The notes beneath the pieces were generated by a model. It was not told where the DNA came from and did no database searches. It saw only the letters and a list, made by a program, of their open reading frames with translations. 64,000 nucleotides of DNA from Acidobacteriota bacterium. Its GTDB lineage: Bacteria > Acidobacteriota > Vicinamibacteria > Vicinamibacterales > UBA2999. The number at the start of each line of letters is the position of its first letter. The first letter of the stretch is position 1. Below, one piece after another: positions 26,056 to 34,831 of the stretch. The translations under genes and the position numbers were made by a program. The stretch is from positions 1-64,000 of the forward strand of contig JAKFYH010000002.1 of assembly GCA_021730945.1 (NCBI GenBank), written 5' to 3'.

Positions 26056-27170
26056 GACGCATTCTTCATCTCATGCGCAAGGAGTTGCTGGAGCTGAAGC
26101 AGGATCCCCGGTTGTTCGGCGTGGTGATCATCGCGCCGATCATGCAGCTGGGCGTGCTGGGCTACGCGGCGACGACCGACGTCAAGGACGTGCCGGTCGC
26201 GATTGTCGACGCCGACCGCTCCACGGCCAGCCGCGAACTGGTGCATCGCTTCGAAGCATCGGCCAACTTCAAGATTGTCGGCATGCCGGGTTCCACCGCG
26301 GAGATCGACCGCTACCTGGACCGCGGCGACGCGTGGATGGCGATCAGCATCCCGGCCAACTTCGGCCAGGCGGTGGCGGCGGGCGGCCGCACGACGCTGC
26401 AAATTGCCGTTGACGGCACCGATTCAAACTCGTCCACCGTGGCGCTGGGCTACGCGCAGACGCTGATCGGTGGCTATGCCCAGGACGCGGCCGCTGCCGC
26501 CGTGCCGGGCCGGCCGGTGACGGCACTGGTGACTCCGGAGATCCGCGTGTGGTTCAATCCGCGGCTCGAGAGCCGCGACTTCATGATTCCCGGCATTGTC
26601 GCCCTGCTGCTACTCGTGGTCACCACGAACCTGTCGGCCATGGCGATCGTCCGCGAGAAGGAGCTGGGCACCCTCGAGCAGTTGAACGTGACCCCGCTGG
26701 CGCGATGGGAGCTGATTAGCGGCAAGCTCTTGCCGTATGCCGCCATCGGCATCATCGACGTCGTGCTGGTGCTGGTGGTCTCGATCTACTGGTTCGAGAT
26801 TCCCATGCGCGGCAGCATTCCGCTGCTGTTCGCCATGTGCCTGATCTACCTGCTCTCGACGCTGGGGCTGGGCCTGCTGGTGTCGACGGTGTCAAAGACG
26901 CAGCAGCAGGCGATGATGACGAGCGTCTTCTTCTTCCTGATGCCGATGCTTTATCTGTCAGGCTTCATCTTTCCGATCGAGAACATGCCGCAGTGGATCC
27001 AGCCCGTCACCTACCTGATTCCGTTGCGCTACTTCCTGGTGATCGTGCGGGGGATCTTCATGAAGGGCGTCGGCCTGGAGGTGCTGTGGCCGCAGGCGGT
27101 GGCGCTGTTTGCCTGGGGCGCCGCGGTCCTCGCCCTGGCCACACTGCGATCCTCGAAGCGGCTGGGATAG
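26046..27170 (+). CDS. ABC-2 type permease (YbhR-like)
   Basis: 374 residues from ATG 26046, ten bases inside the previous gene. Same architecture as its neighbour: LHLMRKELLELKQDPRLFG, TM1, an external domain with DADRSTASRELVHRFEAS, and a C-terminal helical bundle with REKELGTLEQLNVTP and YLSGFIFPIENMPQW. The paralogous pair suggests a heterodimeric pore. It is the last gene of the export operon and runs to within 16 bases of the convergent MFS gene. Confidence 0.94.
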   Translation: MGLRRILHLMRKELLELKQDPRLFGVVIIAPIMQLGVLGYAATTDVKDVPVAIVDADRSTASRELVHRFEASANFKIVGMPGSTAEIDRYLDRGDAWMAISIPANFGQAVAAGGRTTLQIAVDGTDSNSSTVALGYAQTLIGGYAQDAAAAAVPGRPVTALVTPEIRVWFNPRLESRDFMIPGIVALLLLVVTTNLSAMAIVREKELGTLEQLNVTPLARWELISGKLLPYAAIGIIDVVLVLVVSIYWFEIPMRGSIPLLFAMCLIYLLSTLGLGLLVSTVSKTQQQAMMTSVFFFLMPMLYLSGFIFPIENMPQWIQPVTYLIPLRYFLVIVRGIFMKGVGLEVLWPQAVALFAWGAAVLALATLRSSKRLG

Positions 27171-27185
27171 AGCCAACCTCTCCGA

Positions 27186-28499
27186 TCACAACCCTCGAGC
27201 TGCCCGGATACCCTCTTCCTCGTCAACGCGGCTCAGTACCCAGCCTCCAGCGACGAAGAACCCGAGGATGGCAATGATCGCGGCATGACTGCTGCCGGTG
27301 AGCGTGACGCTGAGCGTGAACACCAGTGGACCGAGCACCGTGGCGAACCGTTCGGAGACCGCGAAGAAGCCAAAGAACTCCGACGTGCGATCGGCCGGCA
27401 CCATGCGCGAGAACAGCGCGCGGCTGAGCGCCTGGGCGCCGCCCTGCACGGTGGCGATCATCGCCGCCAGGATGAAGAAATGGGTGACCGTGGTCATGAA
27501 GTAGGCGAGGACCGTGGCCAGCGCGTACACCGAGATGGCGATGAAGATGGCCCGCTTGGTGCCGATGCGGACGCCCAACGCCCCGAACAGGAACGAGAAC
27601 GGGATGCCGAGAAACTGCACCATCACGAACGCGGCAATCTGCGAGGTTTGTTCGACCCCCACCTCGGCGCCATAGACAGCGGCCATTCGAATGATGGTCT
27701 GGATGCCGTCCTGGTAGAGCAGCATGGCGATGAACAACAGGAAGGCGTTGCGATACTTCCGCACTTCGTGAAAGGTCGTCGCCAGCCGGGCGAACGCCGC
27801 CACGATCGCGATGCTCGACTCGCCCGCGTGGGTGATCGTGGCGGGCTCCGGCACCCGGCGGAAAATCGGCAGCGAGAACACCGCCCACCACACCGCCACC
27901 GACACGAACGATGCCTTGATGGCGGGGACAGTACCGCTGAAGCCAAACATCGCCGGTTGCAGGATCCAGGCGAGGTTGATCAGGAGCAGCAACCCGCCGC
28001 CGATGTAGCCCATGGCGTAGCCGGCCGCCGAAACGCGGTCGGTTTCCTCGGCCTTCGCGACATGCGGCAGCAGCGAATCGTAGAAGACAATCGACCCGGA
28101 CACCCCGAGGTTGGCGATGAAGAACAGGAGCGAGGCCATGCCGATGTCGCCTTCGCCAATGAAGGCCATCGAGGCGCACGCCGTCGCGCCCACGGCAATG
28201 CAGAGCGCCAATAGTCTCTTCTTGGCCCCGGTGTAGTCGGCAAACGCTCCGAGGACCGGCGCGGCGATGGCGACGGTAGCCATCGAGATGGTGGTGACCA
28301 GGCCGAAACGGGCGGTGGCCTCGGCGGGGGCCAAGCCGGCAGCCGCATACGACGCGTAGAAGCCGGGGAAGACGGCGGTGACCACCGTCGTGAAGAAGGC
28401 GGAGTTGGCCCAGTCGTACCACGCCCAGGCGCGCTGCTCTGGCGTGACCAGGCCCACTCGGGCCATCAACCGGGCAATCATTCGCCCGGAAGCATACAC
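27186..28499 (-). CDS. MFS transporter of the UMF1/Atg22-like family
   Basis: 437 residues, about 12 TM segments. The N-terminal motif WAWYDWANSAFFTTVVTAVF is diagnostic of the UMF1 (Atg22-like) MFS family. Other conserved stretches are LGAFADYTGAKKR and GGAQALSRALFSRMVPADRT. Family members are presumed amino-acid or small-metabolite effluxers; substrate unknown. ATG 28499 lies five bases after the DUF4097 stop and is preceded by GGTAGGTGT, suggesting translational coupling with that gene. Confidence 0.9.
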   Translation of the reverse strand: MYASGRMIARLMARVGLVTPEQRAWAWYDWANSAFFTTVVTAVFPGFYASYAAAGLAPAEATARFGLVTTISMATVAIAAPVLGAFADYTGAKKRLLALCIAVGATACASMAFIGEGDIGMASLLFFIANLGVSGSIVFYDSLLPHVAKAEETDRVSAAGYAMGYIGGGLLLLINLAWILQPAMFGFSGTVPAIKASFVSVAVWWAVFSLPIFRRVPEPATITHAGESSIAIVAAFARLATTFHEVRKYRNAFLLFIAMLLYQDGIQTIIRMAAVYGAEVGVEQTSQIAAFVMVQFLGIPFSFLFGALGVRIGTKRAIFIAISVYALATVLAYFMTTVTHFFILAAMIATVQGGAQALSRALFSRMVPADRTSEFFGFFAVSERFATVLGPLVFTLSVTLTGSSHAAIIAILGFFVAGGWVLSRVDEEEGIRAARGL

Positions 28500-28504
28500 C
28501 TACC

Positions 28505-29185
28505 CTACTTGCGGATCGAAACGTCGCCGCTGAATGTCTTCAACTTGAAGTCGCCAGCGCCGCCGCCGTTGAGCGCGCCGCGGAAGTTGCGGCGGCTGCT
28601 GTTGTTGAGCGTGACCGGCAGGTCGCTTTCGAAGCTGCCGCTGAAGGTGTCGAAGTCGATGCTGCCGCGGGCACTGGCCGGCAGGCGCAGGCGCACGCCG
28701 CCGCTGAAGGTCTTGATGTCGAGGTCGTGATCGTCCCATTCGGTGGATTCCACCGTCACGCTGGAACTGAAGCCGTCGACTTGCTGATCGGCGTTGACGC
28801 CGGCGACCGTCACCGGCGCACTGAAGGTCTTGATGTCGAGCCGCGTGCGCGACGGTACCTGGATCTCGAAGTCGGTCTCGACGACGTTGTTGTTGCGGCG
28901 CTGGACCAGTTGATGATTGGCGTCGACTTCGATGGTGTTGCCGCTTTGCGTGATCTCAAGCTTGATGTCGTCGAGCCGGTCTTGCCTGGCTCGGCGAACG
29001 GCCTTAATCACGACCTGGTCGCCAGATCCGCCGGTGATGCGGACGCGACCTGAGAACGTCTTGAGCTTGAGTGTGCCGCCGGGCGCCAGCGTGAGCGTGC
29101 GGTCAACGTTTTCAGTGACCGTCTGGGCCGCCGCCGGGGCGGCGAGCAGCAGGGTGAACAACAGGGCGAAAGTGATCTTGAGCAT
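28505..29185 (-). CDS. DUF4097 family beta-helix-like secreted protein
   Basis: 226 residues with signal peptide (MLKITFALLFTLLLAAPAAA). Short beta repeats of the LKTFSGRVRITGGSGD / IKTFSAPVTVAG / IKTFSGGVRLRLP / FDTFSGSFESDLP type recur five or six times, the DUF4097/adhesin-like right-handed solenoid signature. Function unknown; often next to transporters or anti-sigma systems. Probably co-transcribed with the MFS gene downstream. Confidence 0.9.
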   Translation of the reverse strand: MLKITFALLFTLLLAAPAAAQTVTENVDRTLTLAPGGTLKLKTFSGRVRITGGSGDQVVIKAVRRARQDRLDDIKLEITQSGNTIEVDANHQLVQRRNNNVVETDFEIQVPSRTRLDIKTFSAPVTVAGVNADQQVDGFSSSVTVESTEWDDHDLDIKTFSGGVRLRLPASARGSIDFDTFSGSFESDLPVTLNNSSRRNFRGALNGGGAGDFKLKTFSGDVSIRK

Positions 29186-29271
29186 GGGTCCTCGGGGGAA
29201 ATAGACGAGACCGAGCTCAAGAGGGTTGCCGTGCTGAAGAAACAGGAGATGAAGAGATAGGGAGTAACTCT

Positions 29272-30945
29272 TTATCTCCTTGTCTCCCTGGCAGCGGCCA
29301 GTTCGGGCAGGTCACTGTCCGCTGCCGACCAGGCCTTCAGGGCCAGGTCGAATTCGCGTCGCGCTGCCGGGCGGTCGCCGGCGTTCTGTGCCACCAGGGC
29401 GAGGGCATAGTGACTGCCGAAATAGGCCGGATCGTGCTCGACCATCAGCCGGGCCATCTGTCCCGCCAGTTCCCAATCACCAACCGACCGCGCGGACCGG
29501 GCCATGGCCTCCAGCCGGAACAGCGACTGGCTCCACGCATCGGGGCCCGGCTGCGCCCGCCATTTCTGCGCAGCGCTCAGCATCATTTTGCGGCCTTGTT
29601 CCCGCTGCGCGGTGCGCAGCCGGAACTCGCCCTGGAGCGCCTCGAGACCGATGAACACCAGGTCTTGCCCGCCGGGCGCACTCTTGAGGGCGCGCAGCGC
29701 CGCGTTCGACGCCGCCCCGGCATCGGCGACCCGGTTGGCTGCGAGCAGCGCGAATCCGGTTTCGACGTGGCCTGCCGCCTGCACCAGGGGATTGGGATGC
29801 GCCACCAGCACTTTCGCCGCCTCGAGAGCCTCGGCGGGGCGGTTGCGAGCCAGCAGAAACGCCGGCCACTCGCGCTTGTTGATCATCTGCACGAGCAGGT
29901 TGGACGGCAGCGCGAACGACTGCTTCAGGAGCGGCTCGGCCTTCTTCATTTGGCCCAAGTACTGATACGTAGCGGCCAGCAGGTCGAGGTTGTGCGCATG
30001 GTGCCAGTCGAGGTCGGCGCCGACTTTCTCGCGCGCGAAGTACTCCCGCTGTAACCGGTCGGCCGCCTCGAACTGAACAGCGGCGTCGGCCGGCCGGCCG
30101 GCACGGCGCAGTTGGTGTCCATGCATGTGGCGCGCGTGCGGTACGTTGACGGCCTGGGCGGCATAGGCCGCCGCCTGGTCGAGTGCCTCCCTGACGCGCC
30201 CGCCATTTTCGTGCGCGTGGGCCAGGTAGTGGCGGGCCCCGAAGTGGCCGGGCGACGCACGTAGCGCGCGTTCGAAGAACGGCATCGCCGCCGCCACCGA
30301 CCCTTGTCCGCGGTCCGCCGGATCCGGCGATTCCGCCAGTCCTCGCTTCAGGATCAACTCCACATCATCCGGGAATGCGGCGAGAGCAACATCGAGGGCC
30401 TGCCGGTAGGCCGCCAGCCTGGACTTGTCCCCCGGGGCTTGCTCGGCCGCCATCTGCAGCACCCTCGTCTCAAAGTGATGGCGATCGTGCGCCGCAAGTT
30501 GAGGCAACCCCTTGGAGTTGCCTTGGATCAATGCCCGGGCACGTTCGATCGCCTGTCTGGCTTCGGTTGGCTGATTCAGCTCGACGTAGGCGTAGCTCAG
30601 CCCGACGTGGGCCAACGCCAGCCGTGGATCGCTTCTGAGCGCCTGGTGAAACGATCGCGCCGCTTCGATCCACACGAAGGAATGCAGGTAGGCCAGGCCC
30701 TGGTCATAGAAAGCCTGTGCTTCGCTGGACCCGGTCGTCACCTCATCGTGGGCGCGGCCGATGCCGGACCGCAGCGTCACCGGCCGCTCCAGCAGTTCCC
30801 GTGGTACCACCGGAATGCGGTGACCGGAGTGCTGGGCCGTCATCTTGTCGGGCGGCAGCAGTGTTGCCAGAACCACGACTGTACAAACGAAGAGCGAGAA
30901 GCCCCGGATCCTCCGCGTGGCCTTCCCGCTCTTCACAACCGTCAT
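29272..30945 (-). CDS. TPR-repeat secreted protein
   Basis: 557 residues with an N-terminal hydrophobic segment (GFSLFVCTVVVLATLLP) that could be a signal or an anchor. Recognisable TPR units include AQAFYDQGLAYLHSFVWIEA / ARSFHQALRSDPRLALAHVG and AMPFFERALRASPGHFGARH. A His-containing DWHHAHNLDLLAATYQYLG segment also occurs. Proteins of this build occur near TonB receptors in this phylum, but a partner is not identifiable. Transcribed with, or independently of, the receptor upstream (97-base gap). Confidence 0.85.
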   Translation of the reverse strand: MTVVKSGKATRRIRGFSLFVCTVVVLATLLPPDKMTAQHSGHRIPVVPRELLERPVTLRSGIGRAHDEVTTGSSEAQAFYDQGLAYLHSFVWIEAARSFHQALRSDPRLALAHVGLSYAYVELNQPTEARQAIERARALIQGNSKGLPQLAAHDRHHFETRVLQMAAEQAPGDKSRLAAYRQALDVALAAFPDDVELILKRGLAESPDPADRGQGSVAAAMPFFERALRASPGHFGARHYLAHAHENGGRVREALDQAAAYAAQAVNVPHARHMHGHQLRRAGRPADAAVQFEAADRLQREYFAREKVGADLDWHHAHNLDLLAATYQYLGQMKKAEPLLKQSFALPSNLLVQMINKREWPAFLLARNRPAEALEAAKVLVAHPNPLVQAAGHVETGFALLAANRVADAGAASNAALRALKSAPGGQDLVFIGLEALQGEFRLRTAQREQGRKMMLSAAQKWRAQPGPDAWSQSLFRLEAMARSARSVGDWELAGQMARLMVEHDPAYFGSHYALALVAQNAGDRPAARREFDLALKAWSAADSDLPELAAARETRR

Positions 30946-30965
30946 TCTAAACCCCGGCCGCGTCG

Positions 30966-31031
30966 AATCGGCGGCTGTCGTGCCCGCGTATCAATCGGCC
31001 GTCCAATCGGCGGCCGATCGGCGGCTGTCGT
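30966..31031. repeat. 15-bp direct repeat pair (ATCGGCGGCTGTCGT)
   Basis: Perfect copies at 30967-30981 and 31017-31031, with two further ATCGGC words between them (near 30994 and 31006). They fill most of the gap between the TonB receptor stop and the TPR gene. Distantly similar in wording to the CAGCCGCAGATTC repeats elsewhere. Confidence 0.7.
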
Positions 31032-31041
31032 ATCAGCGGCC

Positions 31042-34000
31042 CTAGAAGCTGATGTTCGCGCCCAGCTTGAAGAACCGGTGCTGCAGCACGTTGGTGGGCC
31101 GCAGGTAGCTGGCGGTCGTCGTGTTCGAGTAGGTCGTGCTGACCGTATACGGCCAGCTGCTGTTGAAGACGTTGTAGAGGTCGAAGTCCACGCGCAGGCG
31201 CACGCCGCCGGACATGCTGAAGCGTTTGGCGAGCTTCATGTCGAGCTGGTTGAGGTTGTGCTTGCCGTAGTCCTTGCCCTCGCTGATGAGCTGCACGGTG
31301 CGCGACGCGATGCCGCCCGCCCATGGCCGCCCGATCTGCTGGGTCGCCACGGCGTTGGTCACTGCCCACGACGCCAGAATGCTGGGGCCGGCGCCTCCGG
31401 TCTGCACACCCCGGGTGAACTGATAGGTGCCGGCGAGCTGGATGCCCAACGGCAACTGGTAGGATCCCGACAGCTTCGCGTCCGGCCGGTAGCCGTATTC
31501 GCGGTGGCAGCCCTTGGTCCCGTCAGCGTAGATCTCGTTGCTGCCGCTCGGCACGGCATCGAAGCCGGCTGCCAGCAGGTTGCAGTTGTCGAATGTCCGG
31601 GCGGTGGCGGCGATGCCGGCCTTCAGGAACGCGCCGTTGCGGAAGCGCGCCTCGAGATTGGCGTCGAAGCCCTGGTAGAGGTTGGTCTCGCCGCCGAAGT
31701 CATCAGACAGGCGAATCAGGCTGTTGGCCGGCAGGTTGAGGGCAAAGACCGCTGGCTTCAAGTCCTGGATGCCGCACACCTGGAAGCCGCCGCCGCCTGG
31801 CAGGTCGGGGTCGGCCGGCGCCGTGATGCAGCTCGAGTTGTAGCTGTCGGCGTCGTAGCGCAGGTCGTCAACCATGGTCTGGTTGCCAAACGTCCGGCGA
31901 TAGTAGCCGCCGTTGACCGAGATCCGATCGGCGATCTGGTGCTGTGCGGCGATCGTCCACTCGTCGTTGTAGCCGCGCTTGCCCCAGCCGCGCAGGATGG
32001 ACGGATCGTACTGGGTGGTCGGCACCCGCAGTTGTCCGAACGTCGGTGTTGAAGCCGAGTTGGTGAGTTCGTTGAACTGGATGTTGCCGCTGGCATCGAG
32101 CGGCAGGCCATTGCCGTCGAGGTCGTTCCAGGCGCGGGTGTCGGTCGCCGTGAGGGCGCCGATCGGGTTGACCTGGTTGGCGAAGGCAATCGCCTGGCCG
32201 GCGACGTAGCGGGCGTAGCTGGCCTTGAGCGCGGTGCGGCCGTCGCCGAACACGTCCATGGCGAAGCCGACGCGCGGCGAGATGTCCTTCCAGTTCTGCA
32301 CCGTGCCGGTGCACAGGTCGCCCGGATCGACCGTACCGTCCGAGCATTCGCCGAACGTGGCGCCGCCGCTCAAGCGGCTGGCCAGCACCGAGCTCTCGCG
32401 CGACTCGCCAATGAACTGGTCGTAGCGCAGGCCCAGGTTCAACGTGACACGTCCGATCGTCCAGCGGTCCTGCGCGTAGAGGCCCAGGTCCATGTTGATG
32501 CCGTTGTTGCGATCGGACGGCAGCCGCAGTGTCACCGAGGTCGGCCGGCCGGCCGTGTAGGTGATCGGCTGCATGTCGCCCGTCCACCGCGTCAGCAGCT
32601 TCCAGTCGCCATTGCTGTAGGTGCCGCCCACCCGGAAGTTGTGGTTGCCGGCCACATACGAGGCCGCGCCCATGAAGGTGCGCAGCACCGAATAGTGATC
32701 GGCCGGATTCGGCCAGGCGTTGGCCTGCCGCCCGTTGGAAGCGTCGACCACGTTGTAGACGCGGGCGTTCATGATCGAGGTGTCGTCCCAGACCTTGTCT
32801 TCACTGCCGGTCACGCTGGGCTGGTAAAGCTCGGTGTAGTTCTGGTTGTAGATGCCGAAGCCGCCCTCGAGCAGCAACCGGTTGGTGTGGGTCCGGGTCC
32901 ACTTGACGACGCCGACGTAGCTGGTCGGGGTGACCTGGACGCCGGCAGCCTCGGGCGGAATGGTCGCCGCAATGCCCCAGTGGTTGCGGTACTTGCGCTG
33001 GTTATCGAAATACCCGGAGACCTTGTCCTTGCTGCTCATCTGCCACGACAGCCGTCCGGCGTTGCTGACAATGTGGCCATCGTCCAGGCCCGGCTTGGTG
33101 AAGTCGGGATCGTAGACAAACTGAGAGTCGTTCTTGTCGAAGTAGGCGTCGGTCTTGGTCTTGGTGGAGCCCCAGTGACGGAACGTGTAGTTGAACCACA
33201 GCTTGTTCCTGACGATCGGGCCACCGATCTGAGGATTGACGTCCCAGATCTTCTGTACCACGTCGACGTTGGTCAGCGCGTTGTTGGGATTGAACGTCTT
33301 GCTGCCGCTCAGGTTGGCGCGGGTGCAGGCCTGGCCGATCCCGGGCGAGCCGCAGTTGTCCGAGGTGAACGCCTCGTCCGCCCAGTTGGCGATCATCGAA
33401 CCGCGGAACGTGTTGCCGCCATCTCTCGGCACCATGTTCACGCGCATGCCGCCCTGGCCGACCTCCGCGGAGTCGGCGCCGGTGACGTAGCTGAACTCCT
33501 CAAAACTCGAGTCGTTCCAGTAGACGCCGCTGTAGGCGCCCTGCGCGCACAGGTTGTTGAGGCGCAGGCCCTCGATGGTCTGCACGGTGTCGCCGGACCC
33601 GCGGTACTGAAGCGGCGACTGCTGGAGGTTGCCCGAGCCACCGACATCGCGCGACAGCGCGCCGCCGCCGCCCTGTGCGAGCGTCGTGCCGGGGATCATG
33701 ATGCCAACCGCCTGGATGTTGCGGCCAGTCGGCAACGCCTCGCGCACCTCGGCCGTCATGACGACGCGCTGCGTGATGCTGGTCGTGTCGACAATCGGAG
33801 ATTCACCCGTGACGGTGAGGGTCTCCTCGAGCGTGCCGACCTTCAGATCGGCATTGATCGTCGCCGTGAAGTCGGACGTCAACTCGACGCCCTCGCGCAC
33901 GACGTTGCCGAATCCGGGGAGCGAGAATGTCACCGTGTACGTGCCTGGCCGCAACGCGAGGATCGAATAAGTGCCCGAACCGCTGGTCACGGTGCTCCGG

Positions 34001-34167
34001 GTCTTCTCGATCAGGACCGGACTGGCAGCCTCGACGGTGACGCCCGGCAGCACGCCGCCTGACGCGTCTCTGACCGTGCCGGAAATGGTACTGGTTTGAG
34101 CCGATGCGACGATCGGCGTGAGCAAAAGACAAAGAACCGCTAAGAATCGAACGGCAAGCCAACGCAT
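31042..34167 (-). CDS. TonB-dependent receptor with carboxypeptidase-regulatory-like domain
   Basis: 1041 residues from ATG 34167, chosen because GGAGGG lies six bases upstream (complement of 34174-34179) and a signal peptide follows (MRWLAVRFLAVLCLLLTPIVA). The regulatory-like domain (ISGTVRDASGGVLPGVTVEA, LALRPGTYTVTFSLPGFGNV) precedes a plug and a large barrel with the terminal FFKLGANISF. Several cysteines in barrel loops (DNCGSPGIGQACTRA, ECSDGTVDPGDLC) suggest disulfide-stabilised extracellular loops. Only ~30% length-matched features are shared with the receptor at 9.3 kb, so the ligand probably differs. Confidence 0.92.
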   Translation of the reverse strand: MRWLAVRFLAVLCLLLTPIVASAQTSTISGTVRDASGGVLPGVTVEAASPVLIEKTRSTVTSGSGTYSILALRPGTYTVTFSLPGFGNVVREGVELTSDFTATINADLKVGTLEETLTVTGESPIVDTTSITQRVVMTAEVREALPTGRNIQAVGIMIPGTTLAQGGGGALSRDVGGSGNLQQSPLQYRGSGDTVQTIEGLRLNNLCAQGAYSGVYWNDSSFEEFSYVTGADSAEVGQGGMRVNMVPRDGGNTFRGSMIANWADEAFTSDNCGSPGIGQACTRANLSGSKTFNPNNALTNVDVVQKIWDVNPQIGGPIVRNKLWFNYTFRHWGSTKTKTDAYFDKNDSQFVYDPDFTKPGLDDGHIVSNAGRLSWQMSSKDKVSGYFDNQRKYRNHWGIAATIPPEAAGVQVTPTSYVGVVKWTRTHTNRLLLEGGFGIYNQNYTELYQPSVTGSEDKVWDDTSIMNARVYNVVDASNGRQANAWPNPADHYSVLRTFMGAASYVAGNHNFRVGGTYSNGDWKLLTRWTGDMQPITYTAGRPTSVTLRLPSDRNNGINMDLGLYAQDRWTIGRVTLNLGLRYDQFIGESRESSVLASRLSGGATFGECSDGTVDPGDLCTGTVQNWKDISPRVGFAMDVFGDGRTALKASYARYVAGQAIAFANQVNPIGALTATDTRAWNDLDGNGLPLDASGNIQFNELTNSASTPTFGQLRVPTTQYDPSILRGWGKRGYNDEWTIAAQHQIADRISVNGGYYRRTFGNQTMVDDLRYDADSYNSSCITAPADPDLPGGGGFQVCGIQDLKPAVFALNLPANSLIRLSDDFGGETNLYQGFDANLEARFRNGAFLKAGIAATARTFDNCNLLAAGFDAVPSGSNEIYADGTKGCHREYGYRPDAKLSGSYQLPLGIQLAGTYQFTRGVQTGGAGPSILASWAVTNAVATQQIGRPWAGGIASRTVQLISEGKDYGKHNLNQLDMKLAKRFSMSGGVRLRVDFDLYNVFNSSWPYTVSTTYSNTTTASYLRPTNVLQHRFFKLGANISF

Positions 34168-34355
34168 AACCAGCCCTCCACGAAGTTGCAGCCCAGTCCG
34201 GTCCACGGCGCGTGGGTGACACTTTCAGAGACGACAATCTGCGACGACGAAAACCCGACGATCAGCGTTACAAGTGTTAAGAAACTGTAAGCCGCCACAT
34301 TAGGCAGCAAGCCGCCCGACTGTGTCAATGGCGACCTGCCCCGGACGCGACGGTC

Positions 34356-34730
34356 CTACTTCTTGGTGGCGGTAAAGGTCCCGTTGACCATGCCGCCGAT
34401 GTCCATCTTGCCCTTCATGGTGTTCTTCTCGACCGTCCCGTCGTAGGTCGCCGGTGCCTGCTGGCCCTGGACGTCGAGAGTGAAGGTGAAGTGAATGGCG
34501 TTACCTTTCAAGGTGCCGGTGAGGTCGGCATTTCCAAGCTGGCCGGCGTACTTGCCGGTGAGCTTTTCCCCGTCTTGCTTGAACGTGATGACGGGGGTGC
34601 CACCGCCCTGGTCGGTGGTGACGTTGAAGGCCCACTCGCCGGTGATGTCAGCGGCCTGGGCGAGGACCTGCGGAGAACCGAGCAATGCGAGCACGAACAG
34701 AACGGCGATCGCTTTCAGAGTCGACTTCAT
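34356..34730 (-). CDS. small secreted beta protein, unknown
   Basis: 124 residues: a signal peptide (KAIAVLFVLALLGSPQVLA) then a compact beta-rich domain (ITGEWAFNVTTDQGGGTPVI, LTGKYAGQLGNADLTGTLKG) ending in MKGKMDIGGMVNGTFTATKK. The T-G-x-W start and repeated T-G-x-strand pattern recall lipocalin-like or DUF-type domains seen beside metal-dependent hydrolases, but no family is certain. Monocistronic, transcribed away from the PQQ gene. Confidence 0.75.
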   Translation of the reverse strand: MKSTLKAIAVLFVLALLGSPQVLAQAADITGEWAFNVTTDQGGGTPVITFKQDGEKLTGKYAGQLGNADLTGTLKGNAIHFTFTLDVQGQQAPATYDGTVEKNTMKGKMDIGGMVNGTFTATKK

Positions 34731-34831
34731 TTCGAGACCCTCCTTAGGGGCACCGAATGCTAACCCAGAATGACGTTACACGGTGTTACAACTCGCGGTT
34801 GGTGCTAGGATTTGCCCCCGAGGCCAATTCC

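Noticed and set aside
30304-32052. 582-codon plus-strand frame across the second receptor and TPR gene
   Set aside because: Spans two real genes and their gap in antisense; composition is typical of codon-phase shadows.
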